Source: Pseudomonas nitroreducens
GTDB lineage: Bacteria; Pseudomonadota; Gammaproteobacteria; Pseudomonadales; Pseudomonadaceae
Assembly (NCBI RefSeq): GCF_024170165.1
Contig: NZ_JALJXP010000012.1
Span: 62,001 to 126,000 of the forward strand
Reading direction: 5' to 3'
DNA: 64,000 bases
The notes under the pieces were generated by a model. The model saw only the letters and a program-made list of their open reading frames with translations. It was not told the origin of the DNA and did not search any database. Below are positions 62,443 to 64,000 of the stretch, in pieces (position 1 is the first letter of the stretch; each line of letters begins with the position of its first letter). The translations under genes and the position numbers were made by a program.

Positions 62443-64000
62443 ATGCGAGAATGTCAGTACCTGATTCTGGTCGCCTTGTTGGCATTGACGGGTTGCGACT
62501 CGGGCGACAAGCCCGTCGCCAAGACCGCCGCTGCCGCCACCCCACCGGCCAGCCCGCCTGCCGCAGCAGCCCCTCCCCCTCCTGCACCGCCCGCGCCGCC
62601 TCCGGTCGCGGCTCCCGCGCCAGCCACGCCGGCACCTGCCACTCCCTCGCAGGCGGTTTTCAGCGTCGAGCAACTGGACCAGATGCTCGCGCCGCTGGCG
62701 CTGTATCCCGATTCGCTGCTGGCGCAGGTACTGATGGCGACCACCTACCCGGGCAATGTCGCGGATGCCGCGGCCTGGTCGAAGGCCCATCCCAAGGCCG
62801 AGGGAGACGACGCGGTGAAACAGGTCGCCGACCAGCCTTGGGACCCGAGCGTCCAGTCGCTGGTCGCCTTTCCGCTGGTGCTCGCCACACTGGGCCAGGA
62901 CCCGGCCTGGGTGCAGCGCGTCGGCGATGCCTTCCTCGCCCAGCCCGATGCGGTGATGGATTCCATCCAGCGACTGCGCCGCCAGGCCCAGGCCGCCGGC
63001 AACCTGCAGTCGAACGAGCAACAGAAGGTGACCATCAAGCCGGCGGCCCAGCCGGCCCCGGCGCAATCCGCCTCCGGCGGTGACACCGTGGTGGTGCAGC
63101 AACCGGCGCCAGCACAGACGATCGTCATCGAGCCCACCGACCCGCAGGTGGTCTACGTGCCCAGCTACAACCCCACGCAGGTTTATGGCTCCTGGCCCTA
63201 CCCCGCCAGCCCGCCGACCTACTACCCGCCGCCACCCGAGTACCCCGTCGCCACGGCGCTGGCCACCGGCCTGGCGTTCGGCGCCGGCGTCGCCATCGTC
63301 GGCTCGCTCTGGGGCGACTGTGACTGGGATGACCACGATATCGACGTCGATGTGGAGCATTACAACAACTTCAACAGCAACCGGAACGTGAACCGCAATG
63401 TGAATCGCGACTTCACCGGCAACGTCAACGGCAACCGGGCGAAGTGGCAGCACAACCCGGCCTACCGCAATGGCGTGCCCTACCGCGACTCCGCCAGCCG
63501 TGCGCAATACAACCGCCGACTGGCCGGTGGTGAACAACGCGATGCCCTGCGCGGATTCGACTCCGCGCGCACCCAGGAGCGCGCCCGAGCCAGGGAAAGC
63601 CTGACCCAGCGCGGCATCACCGCGCCTGCGGCGAACAATGCCCAGGCCCGCGAGCGCGCCCAGGCTGCGACCCGCGACCTGCGCGACAACCCGCAAGCCC
63701 AGCAGCGTCTGCAGCAAGGCAACCGCGACAACGCCCGTGATCGGGCACAGGCCGCGACCCGCGAGCTGAACCGCACGCCGGAAAACCGCCAGCGCGCGCA
63801 GAACCAGGTGCAGAACCGCAGCAACCAGGCACAGCAACGGCCGCGGACGCAGAACAACCAGCAGATCCGCGAACAGGCGCGCCAGCAGCATGCCCGCACC
63901 CAGGCCCCACGCAACAATGCCTTCGCCGGTGCCAACAACCCCAGACAGTCCCGCGAAGTTGCCAACCGCGGCCAAGCCAGCCGCGCCGCTGCCAGCCGCC
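62443..64000 (+). CDS. DUF3300 lipoprotein (3' end cut by window edge)
   Basis: Open from the ATG at 62443 to the right edge (519 codons so far). The signal LILVALLALTGC ends in a lipobox cysteine at about residue 18, so it is a lipoprotein. A proline/alanine-rich linker (about 25-68) precedes the DUF3300 domain (about 70-250: LDQMLAPLALYPDSLLAQVL, QVVYVPSYNPTQVYGSWPYP). After a glycine-rich hydrophobic stretch and an Asp-rich patch (DCDWDDHDIDVD) comes a long tail rich in Asn, Arg, Gln and Ala with repeated QAATR(D/E)L units. An AGGAG Shine-Dalgarno is present. Function is unknown; the tail suggests a periplasmic, possibly disordered, polycation. Confidence 0.88.
   Translation, partial: MRECQYLILVALLALTGCDSGDKPVAKTAAAATPPASPPAAAAPPPPAPPAPPPVAAPAPATPAPATPSQAVFSVEQLDQMLAPLALYPDSLLAQVLMATTYPGNVADAAAWSKAHPKAEGDDAVKQVADQPWDPSVQSLVAFPLVLATLGQDPAWVQRVGDAFLAQPDAVMDSIQRLRRQAQAAGNLQSNEQQKVTIKPAAQPAPAQSASGGDTVVVQQPAPAQTIVIEPTDPQVVYVPSYNPTQVYGSWPYPASPPTYYPPPPEYPVATALATGLAFGAGVAIVGSLWGDCDWDDHDIDVDVEHYNNFNSNRNVNRNVNRDFTGNVNGNRAKWQHNPAYRNGVPYRDSASRAQYNRRLAGGEQRDALRGFDSARTQERARARESLTQRGITAPAANNAQARERAQAATRDLRDNPQAQQRLQQGNRDNARDRAQAATRELNRTPENRQRAQNQVQNRSNQAQQRPRTQNNQQIREQARQQHARTQAPRNNAFAGANNPRQSREVANRGQASRAAASR

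Noticed and set aside
1..64000. CRISPR arrays, prophage, insertion sequences, integrative elements or toxin-antitoxin pairs
   Set aside because: No repeated direct spacers, transposases, integrases, phage structural genes or small paired toxin/antitoxin frames were found; the region reads as conserved core chromosome.

Overview
The window is a high-GC chromosomal segment of a Pseudomonas, most likely close to P. aeruginosa, P. nitroreducens or P. citronellolis. The evidence is the oprF-sigX-cmpX-cfrX-cmaX block, an ldcA and an Npp-type importer very similar to the P. aeruginosa proteins, and a gene order that, from memory, runs parallel to P. aeruginosa PAO1 from about PA1769 to PA1819 in reverse. 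There is no phage, insertion sequence, CRISPR array or rRNA. The region is core chromosome with a few local rearrangements. Fifty protein genes, three tRNAs and many intrinsic terminators can be supported.

Layout. (1) 1-5.3 kb: a lysine decarboxylase (ldcA) and the start of an amino-acid antiporter (ldcB-like), separated by a GAF-PAS-GGDEF-EAL cyclic-di-GMP gene. (2) 5.3-8.2 kb: dnaQ, rnhA and a methyltransferase-like gene, divergent from gloB. (3) 8.3-18.2 kb: mltD, then a five-gene peptide/nucleoside-peptide ABC importer (npp) that runs on into fabI. (4) 18.3-26.8 kb, minus strand: ppiD, hupB, lon, clpX, clpP and tig, the protein-quality-control block. (5) 26.9-36.6 kb: a tRNA-Arg/His/Leu operon, folD, cysS, glnS, ppiB, lpxH, an SPFH membrane protein, miaE, an ANR-box universal stress gene and a DUF1289 gene. 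(6) 37-39.6 kb: acnB behind a long structured leader. (7) 40-53.2 kb: the nitrate assimilation locus nasS-nasT, a PL7 alginate lyase, a hotdog thioesterase, nasA, a PP2C-kinase fusion, nirB, nirD, nasC and cobA. (8) 53.2-57.2 kb, minus strand: oprF, sigX, cmpX, cfrX and cmaX, the envelope-stress block. (9) 57.3-64 kb: rraA, an esterase, ppsA divergent from its regulator, and a truncated DUF3300 lipoprotein.

The most instructive feature is regulatory. The nasS, nasA and nirB transcripts each start from a sigma-54-type promoter. Each then carries two hairpins with six-base loops having A at position 1 and G at position 4 (the ANTAR-protein recognition pattern), and the second hairpin overlaps the 5' arm of an intrinsic terminator. 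NasT, an ANTAR antiterminator encoded in the locus, should therefore control transporter and reductase genes and, by the same signal, its own operon. NasS is the nitrate/nitrite sensor that holds NasT back. NasA imports nitrate, NasC reduces it to nitrite, NirBD reduces nitrite to ammonium, and CobA makes the siroheme precursor NirB needs.

Other points of interest are a 17-bp perfect inverted repeat in the acnB leader, a tRNA-like non-coding element between hupB and ppiD, a REP doublet read as the N-terminus of the PP2C-kinase gene, and the absence of parRS between tig and folD.
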